DNA of 64,000 nucleotides, taken from assembly GCA_951828515.1 (NCBI GenBank), contig OX639992.1:1540439-1604438 (forward strand). The letters run 5' to 3'. Under the pieces are notes generated by a model. It saw only the letters and a list, made by a program, of their open reading frames with translations, made no database searches and was not told where the DNA came from. Position numbers and translations under genes: made by a program. Source of the stretch: an uncultured Poribacteria bacterium. GTDB lineage: Bacteria; Poribacteria; WGA-4E; WGA-3G. Of the stretch, positions 35,337 through 44,025 are shown in pieces (the first letter of the stretch is position 1; each line of letters begins with the position of its first letter).

Positions 35337-37103
35337 TTAAATCTCAACGCGTACAAAGGCAAGAAAGGCGCCGGAGAAAAAAACAACAAAAAATAACGTT
35401 AGCAACAGCAAATCTATTACAGCCGTGTTGAAATCACGGCGAAAGTTGCGTGTGTCTTCAAATTTAGGAACTGCTTCTGGATTGACGGGTTTCTGCGATA
35501 CCCCCTCGCGAACACCAATGATATGAAGACTCTCCGGATCCGCTCTATCGGTATCAACAATGAATTCGCGGAATTGTCGAGCATAGGATTGAACATTCTC
35601 TAAGAATTGCAGGTGTCGCTCAAAACCGGTTCCGGCGAATGAGTCAAGGAGATGCTCCACAATTGTGACAGGTGAAAGACGGGTGATGGTGCGCGCCCGG
35701 TTCACTTGAGAAATCCGCCGTTTTAAGTGTTCTTCGTGCGAGCGTTCCCGCTGTTCTGCGTCTTTGGTAACATATTCACCTGACAATTGTAATTGTTTTC
35801 TTCGATCCTGACGGGCCTCATGCCAACGAGTGTCGAATTCTTCCCTACGTTCCCAAAATCCGAGATCAGTCCTGAGCGATGAAGATGAAGAATGCCCGGC
35901 GATCGAAGCGAGTGTACTGGGCATAAAAACAACAAGCGTGACCCAAGCCAACAGAAGTATCACAAGGCTTACTGCGCTCCGTTGCACACGCGCCGACACC
36001 AATAAACCTAATGCAAGAAAAACACAGGTGTAACGGAAATGATTCTGGGCGTGAGGTATCTTTTGTTCCTCTTTTTCATCAAACTCCTCAAACGCCAAGA
36101 TACCTTCAAAGGAGTACTTTAGCGTCCGGGGGTCACCCCATAAGTAAGCGTAAGGGTCGGATCCACTGCCTCTTAATCCAAGATTCCAATCTATGCCTGG
36201 GAAAGCGTCGGTAGCGAGGAAATGCCGCCGTTCTCTCTCGAATTCTCCCTCCCATATCTGTTCAATTTGACTAAAAGCGGAGGCAGCACGCGCTTGCGGC
36301 ACTTCAGAGTGGGGGATCACGGCAAGTATCACGTTTGGATAGACTAACACCAGAACCCCCCAGACAAACATAGAGAGCATCAACGCCGTACTCGTCCGAC
36401 GCGTCGCTGCCGAAATCAGCAGTCCGATGAGGTAAAACACCGACAGATACGCAACGGATGCGAAAATAATCCCACCGATTCGTAAAAAATCATCGGTGTT
36501 CAGAGAAATGGAGGGGGTTGTCGTCAGTAAGATGACTGCAAGAAGCAGGCTCATTAGCAATGGCACGAGTAGGCAGAGCATCGCACTGATGTATTTGGCA
36601 AGTAGGATATACCCGCGACGGACGTGCGATGTCAAGACCAGACGTAATGTGCCACGCTCGGACTCTCCCACGAGGGTATCGTAGGCGAAAATCAACGCTA
36701 ATAAGCTCAGGATAACTTCAAAGATAAAAACAATATCCATGGAAGTGAACATATCCATAAACGGGTTCGCCCCATGCCATCCAGCATCCCATAGCGATGG
36801 AACATAGGTATGCGATACATGTACCTGGTTTCCCACCCGTTTATCGTATCCAGCATTAAAAATGCTCAACGGGTTGAGGGGACGGTCGATGCGCACTTCA
36901 CCTGCCGAATAGGTTTTTTTCGCCTGTAGTTGCCGCTGATGCTTTTTGACAGCGTCGTTGTAGTCCATCAATCGCTGCTCATAATCCTTAAGAAGCACAG
37001 CAGTATTGGCAACAACAAGCAACAACGTAATGAAAACAGCTACGGCGAAGCGAAACGTCATCAGGTTGTCGAGAAGTTCTCGGCGGATGAGCGTTGTTAA
37101 CAT
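35337..37103 (-). CDS. ABC-2 type permease with long periplasmic domain (DUF3526-like) 1
   Basis: A 588-residue membrane protein. The N terminus RRELLDNLMTFRFAVAVFITLLLVVANT is shared with the two other permeases in this window. A periplasmic segment of about 90 residues follows, then a six-helix core with ERGTLRLVLTSHVRRGYILLAKYI, the usual ABC-2 coupling region. A second large soluble insert is at about 250-500, and one helix ends the protein. Similar permeases work with an ABC ATPase in export or in gliding-type machineries. No ATPase gene is near. AGAAGGAAGACTTC precedes the ATG. Confidence 0.85.
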   Translation of the reverse strand: MLTTLIRRELLDNLMTFRFAVAVFITLLLVVANTAVLLKDYEQRLMDYNDAVKKHQRQLQAKKTYSAGEVRIDRPLNPLSIFNAGYDKRVGNQVHVSHTYVPSLWDAGWHGANPFMDMFTSMDIVFIFEVILSLLALIFAYDTLVGESERGTLRLVLTSHVRRGYILLAKYISAMLCLLVPLLMSLLLAVILLTTTPSISLNTDDFLRIGGIIFASVAYLSVFYLIGLLISAATRRTSTALMLSMFVWGVLVLVYPNVILAVIPHSEVPQARAASAFSQIEQIWEGEFERERRHFLATDAFPGIDWNLGLRGSGSDPYAYLWGDPRTLKYSFEGILAFEEFDEKEEQKIPHAQNHFRYTCVFLALGLLVSARVQRSAVSLVILLLAWVTLVVFMPSTLASIAGHSSSSSLRTDLGFWERREEFDTRWHEARQDRRKQLQLSGEYVTKDAEQRERSHEEHLKRRISQVNRARTITRLSPVTIVEHLLDSFAGTGFERHLQFLENVQSYARQFREFIVDTDRADPESLHIIGVREGVSQKPVNPEAVPKFEDTRNFRRDFNTAVIDLLLLTLFFVVFFSGAFLAFVRVEI

Positions 37104-37218
37104 GAAGTCTTCCTTCTGTTGGAACCAAACCTACGAAGTGGAATTTTAGATGTCCACATATTTTTAAATTTTAACCCAAGTTGCTACTTCTCATTTACAT
37201 AGCACCCCTAATGAGGAT

Positions 37219-37335
37219 TATAGTAAAACCCATAATTAAGTTTACACTCTGTAATGCGGCGAGGTTAGGAAACCTCGCCAGCAATGTGGGTTTTGTGTTT
37301 TCAAGAGCGTGCAAGTATTTTCGGGCTTTAGTATA
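37219..37335. mobile_element. 117-bp MITE
   Basis: TIR TATAGTAAAACCC at the left and GGGCTTTAGTATA at the right, one base off the perfect end. The core is identical to the 38181 and 45273 copies (CTCTGTAATGCGGCGAGGTT...). Confidence 0.9.
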
Positions 37336-38180
37336 AGAATTTAATCGGGTAATTTTCACCAGTACCCGGTGCGGTTGGGAAACCGCACCATAGGTGTCAA
37401 TTTAGCGGTTTCGGGTCCCGTAGGTTGGGTAGAGCGGAACGCAAAAAGAAGACGTAGGGGTGCCAAATACGCCTCAAATACGACATGCCGGCATACCCAC
37501 TCAATACCCCAGCGAAACCCAACGTCATACCCGCAGAGGTCCCGGCACTTGACGCCGAAAGCGTTGGGTTTCTCTCGGTTTCTGATCAATGGGGCGTGTA
37601 TGGAGCGACCTTCGCTTTCTATGATATTTACGGGTTTGGTGGCATCCGTTCTACCCAACCTACGAGACTCAAGAGGCGAGGTTAGAAACCTCGTCAGCGG
37701 CGGGGTGGGTTTTGAAGCCATAGGGGCCAATTTTAGAAAAAGATGACTTGTTTATGGAGACATGTAGGTGTTCATCGTCTGAATCAGGATTTACAGGATT
37801 CAAGGATTTACAAGATGATGGAGTCTTCTTGATTCGTTTTCTATAGACATAGCACCCCTAATGAAGATTAAGAATTTAATCGGGTAATTTTCACCAGTAC
37901 TCGGTGCGGTTGGGAAACCGCACCTACCGGGCCTGGGGGAACATAGAATTACCCAAATATTTTATTAAACTTCATACGGGGTGCGGTTGCTGGCATACGC
38001 CGCTTTCTATTCTCACTGCGAAGCAATAGCACCCCTACGGGGTTTGGTGGCATCCGTTCTACCCAGCCTACGAGACGACGACCAAGGGCTGTAAAATATC
38101 CCTAAATTGACACCTATGGTGCGGTTGGGAAACCGCACCTACCGGGCCTGGGGGAACATGGAATTACCCAAATATTTTAT

Positions 38181-38297
38181 TATAGTAAAACCCATAATTA
38201 AGTTTACACTCTGTAATGCGGCGAGGTTAGGAAACCTCGCCAGCAATGTGGGTTTTGTGTTTTCAAGAGCGGGCAAGTATTTTCGGGCTTTACTATA
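38181..38297. mobile_element. 117-bp MITE
   Basis: Perfect TIR (TATAGTAAAACCC / GGGCTTTACTATA) and the standard core. Nearly identical to the copy 960 bp to the left, inserted in the TTTTATTA stretch of a repeat. Confidence 0.9.
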
Positions 38298-38602
38298 AAC
38301 TTCATACGGGGTGCTGCTCCTTGAATGTCCGATTTTCTATAGACATAGCACCCCTAATGAGGATTAACAAATAAATTGGGTAATCTTGGACTACAGAACG
38401 TGCGATGAATCGCACTACTACGAACCCTCCTGCTTGTCGTTGTCCTATTGATAAACCGTTCAGAAATTACCCGATTAAATACTTAAACTTCATACGGGGT
38501 GTGAAGAAACCCTTTTCCTTGAAAAATCCATGTTTAAACGCCTAAGACCTATGAAGTAGCAACTTGGGTAATTTTACTACAACCACCTGAATTAGTGTTG
38601 CT

Positions 38603-40321
38603 CTACTTCTGTCCCAGAACCTTCAGAAATTCTGAATCCTCCTTTACATCCGCAAATTCAGGGGTTTTAAGGAAAGACGAGTAGTAGCCATCCAGATAAT
38701 TGTAGGAAGTAACCACATACTCGTCCTGAGCGACCTTCAAATGGTGTAAAGTTTTTTCTCGATCTCTCTCAGATGCCCAGATGCTCACAGCAAGCATGAA
38801 GTGATTATAATCGTTGTAATTTCCCAAATCGATGGCGAGTTGTAGCAAACGTTTCCCCTCGTTATACTTCTTCGCCCATACCAGACAACAACCGACATTG
38901 TGAGCAGCACAGACAAGCTCGTAGATATTTACGGGATAACGAGTATTCCGTTTTTCTACTTCCCCTTCGATAAACGTCCTTGCATCCGTCCAGACTTGAT
39001 CGAAACGATCCCAATCTTCCTGTTTGCTATACACCCGAAGTCGATTCTCTCTTACAGCCAACCAGAACCTAAAATAACTCCGCCACCCGGGTTCGCCATT
39101 GGCACGTTCCAACTTCTCTATTTCAAGAAGTGCCGCATCTAACCTATCGTCTTTTAGTAAGATATCCGCTCCGAATTGTAGAAAATCGCAACGACTGTAC
39201 TGACTCACTTCAGGGTCCTCTAAACGTTCAGAGACCTCATTATAAAGTTGAAACCAGTCATCAATACGACCTTCTGCCGCCCAACATCCAGCAGTGTTTG
39301 GATTGGAAATAATCCGCAACACATATTTTTCTGACTGCTTGCCTGCCCAACGGTAAAGGCGCGTCTGTTCCTCAATCGCTTCTCGATTTCTCCGAAGCCG
39401 GGCGAGGCTATTCACTAACGACTTATGCGACCAGTAACGTTCTGTATCATCTGGCGCGTTATCCATATACTTACGGAGCAGAGGCACCCGTTTTTCCATG
39501 CCGAGACTGCCCATATACGGGTATATATCATCAACCACAAGATGCACCAACTCGGGTGTAATTTCACCCTTAAGCGCATCTTCAATCTTGTTGGATGCCT
39601 CCTTAAGAATATCCGCTCTTGATGCCGGATCAGATTTTACTTGTTCTATGAATGCATCGAACGTGCTGCGCAGTCGCTCCAATTGATTCATAATATTCTC
39701 CTTCAGATTATCTGATAATTGTGAATGACCAAAGAATTCTTGAGTCAAGAGTTCCTGATCTGTTTGTAAACGTTTTCGTGCTCGGTGGAGCCGACTCGCA
39801 ATTGTGTTCACCGGCACCCCTAAGTATTTGCCGATCTCTTTTGTTGACATTTCGTCAAGATAGTAGAGTGTTACGACCCTTCGTTCATTTTCTGGCAGTT
39901 TTTCCAAAAGCCTTTGGACAAGCACATGGTGATACTCGGTTCTCTCTGTCACCCGCTGTTCCAACACGTGCTGTGTGTAAGAGGATTCCTCAACTTCTTC
40001 CACAGGCGTGTTCTCAAGCGATTGCATGGCAGGCTTTCGCTGCTGTATCAACTTTTGCTTTCGCATCCAATCAATGCAAAGCCGATTTGCGATGACATAG
40101 AGCCACCCAGCAAATTGATCGGGATTTTTGAGGGTCGAGAGTTTTTTATATGCCTGAAGGAAGGCATCTTGGGTAATATCCTCAGCATCGTGATAATCGC
40201 CGATCTTCCGCCATATAAGGTCATGAACGCTCTTTTGGTACTTTTCGACCAAAATGCCGAACGCCGCGTCGTCTCCCGATAAAACTTTGCGAATCAGTTG
40301 AACATCGTCTTCTCTTTCCAC
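38603..40321 (-). CDS. ECF sigma factor fused to a TPR-like domain, copy B
   Basis: A 572-residue paralogue of the protein at 33309-35006, starting at GTG (40319-40321) behind GAGGAAATTTC. Sigma region 2 (DYHDAEDITQDAFLQAYKKL, FAGWLYVIANRLCIDWMRK) and region 4 (MSTKEIGKYLGVPVNTIASR) are intact. The C-terminal domain starts with MNQLERLRSTFDAFIEQVKS at residue 211 and has the same helical repeats. The upstream 150 bases also match those of copy A (GCCTT-GCCAAA, AATCAAATGC, AATTAAGCAATA), which points to a shared promoter type. The upstream gene encodes a STAS protein. Confidence 0.85.
   Translation of the reverse strand: MEREDDVQLIRKVLSGDDAAFGILVEKYQKSVHDLIWRKIGDYHDAEDITQDAFLQAYKKLSTLKNPDQFAGWLYVIANRLCIDWMRKQKLIQQRKPAMQSLENTPVEEVEESSYTQHVLEQRVTERTEYHHVLVQRLLEKLPENERRVVTLYYLDEMSTKEIGKYLGVPVNTIASRLHRARKRLQTDQELLTQEFFGHSQLSDNLKENIMNQLERLRSTFDAFIEQVKSDPASRADILKEASNKIEDALKGEITPELVHLVVDDIYPYMGSLGMEKRVPLLRKYMDNAPDDTERYWSHKSLVNSLARLRRNREAIEEQTRLYRWAGKQSEKYVLRIISNPNTAGCWAAEGRIDDWFQLYNEVSERLEDPEVSQYSRCDFLQFGADILLKDDRLDAALLEIEKLERANGEPGWRSYFRFWLAVRENRLRVYSKQEDWDRFDQVWTDARTFIEGEVEKRNTRYPVNIYELVCAAHNVGCCLVWAKKYNEGKRLLQLAIDLGNYNDYNHFMLAVSIWASERDREKTLHHLKVAQDEYVVTSYNYLDGYYSSFLKTPEFADVKEDSEFLKVLGQK
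39689..39703 (-). promoter_or_regulatory. Internal ribosome site and start in sigma-TPR B
   Basis: AAGGAG (39698-39703), six bases and an in-frame ATG (39689-39691) at the border of the sigma and TPR parts, the same arrangement as copy A. Confidence 0.6.
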
Positions 40322-40530
40322 GAAATTTCCTCCTCATGAACAGATTGGAGCCTGTATGCCTTCGCCAAAGAGTTTAATCAAATGCCAAATTTTATGCAAT
40401 TAAGCAATATGGTACAGTTTACCCTTCTATATATTAAAGACGAAATTTTGGGTAGAAAACTTGCATCCTGGAAAAAAAATGAAAAACTGGATTTTTTAGT
40501 AGGTGTTTTGGGAGTGGCAGGCAACAAAAA

Positions 40531-40557
40531 AGGGAACCGGTAAAAAACCAGTTCCCT
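40531..40557 (-). terminator. Rho-independent terminator after the STAS gene
   Basis: On the minus strand AGGGAACTGGT and ACCGGTTCCCT form an eleven-pair stem with one wobble pair and a TTTTT loop, followed by a run of T. It lies 27 bases past the STAS stop codon and separates it from sigma-TPR B. Confidence 0.85.
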
Positions 40558-40583
40558 GTGGACATTCTATTGGACTTCGGAAA

Positions 40584-40925
40584 CTAAGCTGACAATCCAG
40601 CAACAGCCGCGTCCTCACTGTCGAAATGTTCAAACAGACTCACCACACGACTCAGAACGATGAGATTTCTGATATGTTTCCCGACATTGATGACACCTAC
40701 GCGTCCTTGTTTTCGTGACGCAGCAGCGTATGCCTCCATCAAGGTGCCAAGACCTGAACTATCGATCCGATTGACTTGCTCGAAATTGATGAGGATACGT
40801 GGGGTATCAGAAGCCTCTATTTGTGGCAAGATAACTTTCCGTAAGTCTGATGCGGAACGTCCGCCCACCTTTCCAGTGGGTTCCAAAATCGAGATACCAT
40901 TTTGCTGGCGAATTTGCGTTGTCAT
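40584..40925 (-). CDS. STAS domain anti-sigma factor antagonist
   Basis: A 113-residue single STAS domain. ILINFEQVNRIDSSGLGTLM holds the conserved Asp-Ser-Ser; the first or second Ser is the expected phosphorylation site. In the SpoIIAA/RsbV family the unphosphorylated form binds an anti-sigma kinase and so releases a sigma factor. No HATPase kinase or PP2C phosphatase gene is adjacent. It has its own terminator (40531-40557), so it is transcribed separately from the sigma gene next to it. AAGGAGAAAAAA precedes the ATG. Confidence 0.9.
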   Translation of the reverse strand: MTTQIRQQNGISILEPTGKVGGRSASDLRKVILPQIEASDTPRILINFEQVNRIDSSGLGTLMEAYAAASRKQGRVGVINVGKHIRNLIVLSRVVSLFEHFDSEDAAVAGLSA

Positions 40926-41050
40926 TTTTTTCTCCTTTTTTTATTTTTTATTTCTGAAATTTGTCACTGTTAATTGTTTTTCAATACGATTCAAACGTTC
41001 ACTTTAAGGATGCGTTGACTTAACCCGAATTCTATTAAAACACTGTCTTT

Positions 41051-41245
41051 TTAACGCAAATCCAAGTCTGCGTCCGTTTTGAGGCGTTTATGGGGTATTT
41101 CAAAAGACGCTTCCCAAGGTCCCGCCTCTGTATGAGGATCGCGCGGTTCAGCAGGCACGACAGTCTCATCAGAGCCGAAAGCGAGGTAACCGATACCGAA
41201 GAGTAACAAACAGACGAGGAGTAGATTAATCATTAGGAAACGCAT
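41051..41245 (-). CDS. Small membrane-anchored protein
   Basis: A 64-residue protein: MRFLMINLLLVCLLLFGIGY is a membrane anchor or signal peptide, then a short polar tail rich in Pro and acidic residues (SDETVVPAEPRDPHTEAGPW). The frame opens further up to 41350, but AAGGAGAAAAAA before the ATG at 41243-41245 sets the start. No family recognised. It lies 125 bases upstream of the STAS gene on the same strand. Confidence 0.55.
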   Translation of the reverse strand: MRFLMINLLLVCLLLFGIGYLAFGSDETVVPAEPRDPHTEAGPWEASFEIPHKRLKTDADLDLR

Positions 41246-41666
41246 TTTTTTCTCCTTATTATTAAAGTAGGACTTGCATTTGAATTCGGAAGTGGCAATT
41301 TTGCTAAAATTTTTCATCCGTTGATTTAAGTGACGCACCTTAAATGTCAAAAGGTTGCATTAAATGTCAAAAGGTTGCATTATTTTGAAAAAGGGTATTG
41401 AAACCAAATGAACGCAATTTGAAAGAATCGAGAGATAGAAGATGTATTCTCCGAACCCCTCAACTTTTGCATTTCGCCTCCCTTTGCCTATATAGAGTTC
41501 GCTCAGGAAAAAAAGATAGTAAAGAATTTGTCAGTTGTCGTTACTACAAACGAGTTCCAAAACAGTTGCATTTTTTTATTTAAAATTTTCAGAATATACG
41601 AACGTACAGATAGTTCGTTTACAAAACGTGCTTCTGAAAGATTATGCTGTGGAAATACGAGGAGGT
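41246..41666. other. Intergenic region with no gene seen
   Basis: A 420-base AT-rich stretch between the small membrane gene and the DUF5916 gene. A 16-base sequence AAATGTCAAAAGGTTGCATT occurs twice in direct tandem at about 41342-41380. I see no gene, RNA or clear terminator. Confidence 0.5.
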
Positions 41667-43739
41667 CTAAAATGCGCGGATCACTTTAGCAACGAAACGC
41701 CGTTTGAATTCTGAGGCATTAGGATCGCCGAGGATAATGAAAAAGTCGGTGCCGGCATAGCCCGAGCGGCGTAATGCGAAGTAGATATTAATGCCTTCTA
41801 CTTGCCAGATTAATCGGCTACCCAGGCTTAAGGCGGGACTGAAGTCGTAAGTGAGCGTTAAAATCTGTTGATAACGTCTCTCAAAATGCCACTGGATTTG
41901 GGACATCAATCCGACAGTGAAGCCGTAAGCGCGGAGGTTTAGATTTCCGCTGACGCGATGAATCGTCTCACCTGCCTGTTGACCCCAATTGTAGGTAATA
42001 CCCACATTGTTGAACCTATCAGAAGCACGCGCACGGAATCCAACACTGAAAACACTGTCGCTGAATTCTTCAAATTGTCCGCCCCTCCAGCCAGCGGCAA
42101 GTGCATAGTCACTATGCATTAGGACAAGTGAAGATACATAAAAGTCACGCCGGAAGACCTCACCTTCGTAAGTATTAGAAATCTGGCTTTCGATAGAAGC
42201 GGATACTCTACGAAAAAGTCCTTCACGCCATTCGTTACGGATAAAACTACCCAAACCTATACCGCGGTAACCGGTGAACGGACGGTACCCGAGTCTATTG
42301 ACGAAATCCGGATCTACAAAAAACGCGGACAGGTAGGGTTGGAAGCGCGATCCGTTGTAGCCGAGACTGATGAACCCATTCCTCCCATCCGATTCGTCTG
42401 CCCAAGTTTGGGTGAGGTTAGAACCCACTGAAAATTTACCGTGGCGTACATCTCCAGAAAAATAACCAACATTATTAGTCCCAGTGTCACGGTGATGATG
42501 CGAAAGGAACGCCGCGCTGATACTGGATGTTGCCGTTAGGGATTGCGAGGCTTGAAGAATAGCGTTCTGGTTGTTCCGATGATAGGTACCGAGGGTGCCT
42601 ACTGATGTGTTTTTCCCGATTTTCCCAAAGAGTTTAAGCCCGCCGTCCATATCCATTATCCGCCGCGAATGGAACAAGCGACCGAGGCGATAGACATTGC
42701 CGCCTTCCGAAAAGAACGGACGGCGATCGGGTACGTAGCGTTCACCGTAGGAGAAGTCAATGCCTTCCACAGCCTGTTCGATATTGTCAAAATCAGGGTT
42801 TGCTGTGCCGATGAGTCGCAGTTGTGGTGTAACCTCATAACGGATATCCGTGCCTGCCCGGGCAGTATATTCTCTTCGCGACCGGGAGGTCGCTCCTACA
42901 GAAGTTTCCGTTTCACTGATGCCACCAATCAGATAGGGTAAGACCTTGAGTTCACGTTTTCGAGGCGGTGGTAGCACATCGATCCAGTGTCCATCGTTTT
43001 CCCGAAATTCTTGAACACCAAGATTACACCACCAAGAACGTTCGCCGGTGCGTTGTTGGAATCTGTCAATGTTAATACCCATCCGAATAGGTTCGGTCGT
43101 GTCGGGATAATCGAGCATTTGCCACGGGATTTCCGTCTCCACAACCCATCCGTCTTCTACAATCCGCGCAGCGGTTTTCCATAACCCAATCCACTCACTT
43201 TTCTCGGCGCGTCCCGTAGCGAGATGCGCGTATTTCGTCCCGAGTGGGTTTACGATGAAGAAATTCCTGTCCGAAAACTGGTGCGTGTGGAACGGGTCAA
43301 GACTGAAGGACACCCAGTCCTCTCCGCGGATTCGCGTCTGGTCTTTGGTCTGTCGCGCCACAATTTTATCGGTCATATCATCGTAGAGATGAAGTCCGAC
43401 ATAAATGGCCGTGTCCGTGTAAACGACCCGACCAACCGATTGGTTCTTCGCCGGTCTTTCGGTGCGTTCGTCGGTAAAGCCAATGGCTTGCGGTGCGTTT
43501 TGCCAACAGGCATCGTCAAGGATAGCGTCAATAGTGGGTGGCTGATCTGTTTTGACAGCGGGGAGCTCTTTCTGGACGGTCTGTGTGTTTTCAACTGCCG
43601 AAGTCTGTAAGTTTGTGATTAAGGTAAACGATAGCGTGATGAGCAATACTATTGCGTAATTTTTCTGTTTTACCTGTTTGTTTGTGATACACTCGTGCCC
43701 TGCACGAACCTTTGCCGTTGCAAACTTCGGCATTTTCAT
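41667..43739 (-). CDS. DUF5916 protein with CBM9-like domain, copy 1
   Basis: A 690-residue envelope protein. A membrane segment or signal near residues 25-50 (KNYAIVLLITLSFTLITNLQ) is followed by a CBM9-like domain (PPTIDAILDDACWQNAPQAI, DWVSFSLDPFHT, VETEIPWQML), then a long beta-strand-rich DUF5916 domain expected to form an outer-membrane barrel, ending VAKVIRAF. The family is linked to carbohydrate binding or uptake; the reaction is unknown. The ATG at 43737-43739 follows GGAGGAAGCTAATTG. A close paralogue lies at 57764-59758. Confidence 0.85.
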   Translation of the reverse strand: MKMPKFATAKVRAGHECITNKQVKQKNYAIVLLITLSFTLITNLQTSAVENTQTVQKELPAVKTDQPPTIDAILDDACWQNAPQAIGFTDERTERPAKNQSVGRVVYTDTAIYVGLHLYDDMTDKIVARQTKDQTRIRGEDWVSFSLDPFHTHQFSDRNFFIVNPLGTKYAHLATGRAEKSEWIGLWKTAARIVEDGWVVETEIPWQMLDYPDTTEPIRMGINIDRFQQRTGERSWWCNLGVQEFRENDGHWIDVLPPPRKRELKVLPYLIGGISETETSVGATSRSRREYTARAGTDIRYEVTPQLRLIGTANPDFDNIEQAVEGIDFSYGERYVPDRRPFFSEGGNVYRLGRLFHSRRIMDMDGGLKLFGKIGKNTSVGTLGTYHRNNQNAILQASQSLTATSSISAAFLSHHHRDTGTNNVGYFSGDVRHGKFSVGSNLTQTWADESDGRNGFISLGYNGSRFQPYLSAFFVDPDFVNRLGYRPFTGYRGIGLGSFIRNEWREGLFRRVSASIESQISNTYEGEVFRRDFYVSSLVLMHSDYALAAGWRGGQFEEFSDSVFSVGFRARASDRFNNVGITYNWGQQAGETIHRVSGNLNLRAYGFTVGLMSQIQWHFERRYQQILTLTYDFSPALSLGSRLIWQVEGINIYFALRRSGYAGTDFFIILGDPNASEFKRRFVAKVIRAF

Positions 43740-43814
43740 CAATTAGCTTCCTCCGATTCAAAATATCTTTAGAAATTGGCTTCAAAATTTGATGAGGATT
43801 AAGAATCAAACTCT

Positions 43815-43931
43815 TATAGTAAAGTCCACAATTAAGTTTACGCTCTCTAATGTGGCGAGGTTAGGAAACCTCGCCAGCGAGTGGGGTTTTGTGTTTTCTA
43901 AAGTGTCCAAGTATTTCCGGGCTTTACTATA
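43815..43931. mobile_element. 117-bp MITE, variant core
   Basis: TIR TATAGTAAAGTCC / GGGCTTTACTATA. The core is the second subtype, CTCTCTAATGTGGCGAGG...GTTTTCTAAAGTGTCC, shared with the 50495 and 62129 copies. Located upstream of the DUF5916 gene; the 94 bases to the sigma-FtsZ gene hold nothing. Confidence 0.88.
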
Positions 43932-44025
43932 ATCCTCATCAAAGTGTCCTTAAAGGTTAAACCTCGACGCTAATTATATATTCAAACCAACATCCAACTT
44001 GCAGCACAGATCTGCACCATCAGCG

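Larger units (their letters stand above)
37104..38602. repeat. Repeat-dense non-coding region
   Basis: About 1.5 kb without a credible gene. It contains two MITE copies; three GGTGCGG-x8-CCGCACC palindromes (37368, 37903, 38118); CATAGCACCCCTAATGAGGA-like sequence three times (about 37198, 37848, 38344); AATCGGGTAATTTTCACCAG twice (37343 and 37880 regions); and AAACTTCATACGGGGTG three times (37967, 38298, 38487). The palindrome with a CATAGGTGTCAATTTAG arm at 37368-37407 and its inverse at 38103-38139 bracket much of it. It looks like nested decayed MITEs. Confidence 0.75.

Noticed and set aside
37369-37746. Overlapping frames of about 125 codons on both strands
   Set aside because: They run through intergenic repeats (GTAGGTTGGGT and GGTGCGG palindromes), show no family and lack good ribosome sites.
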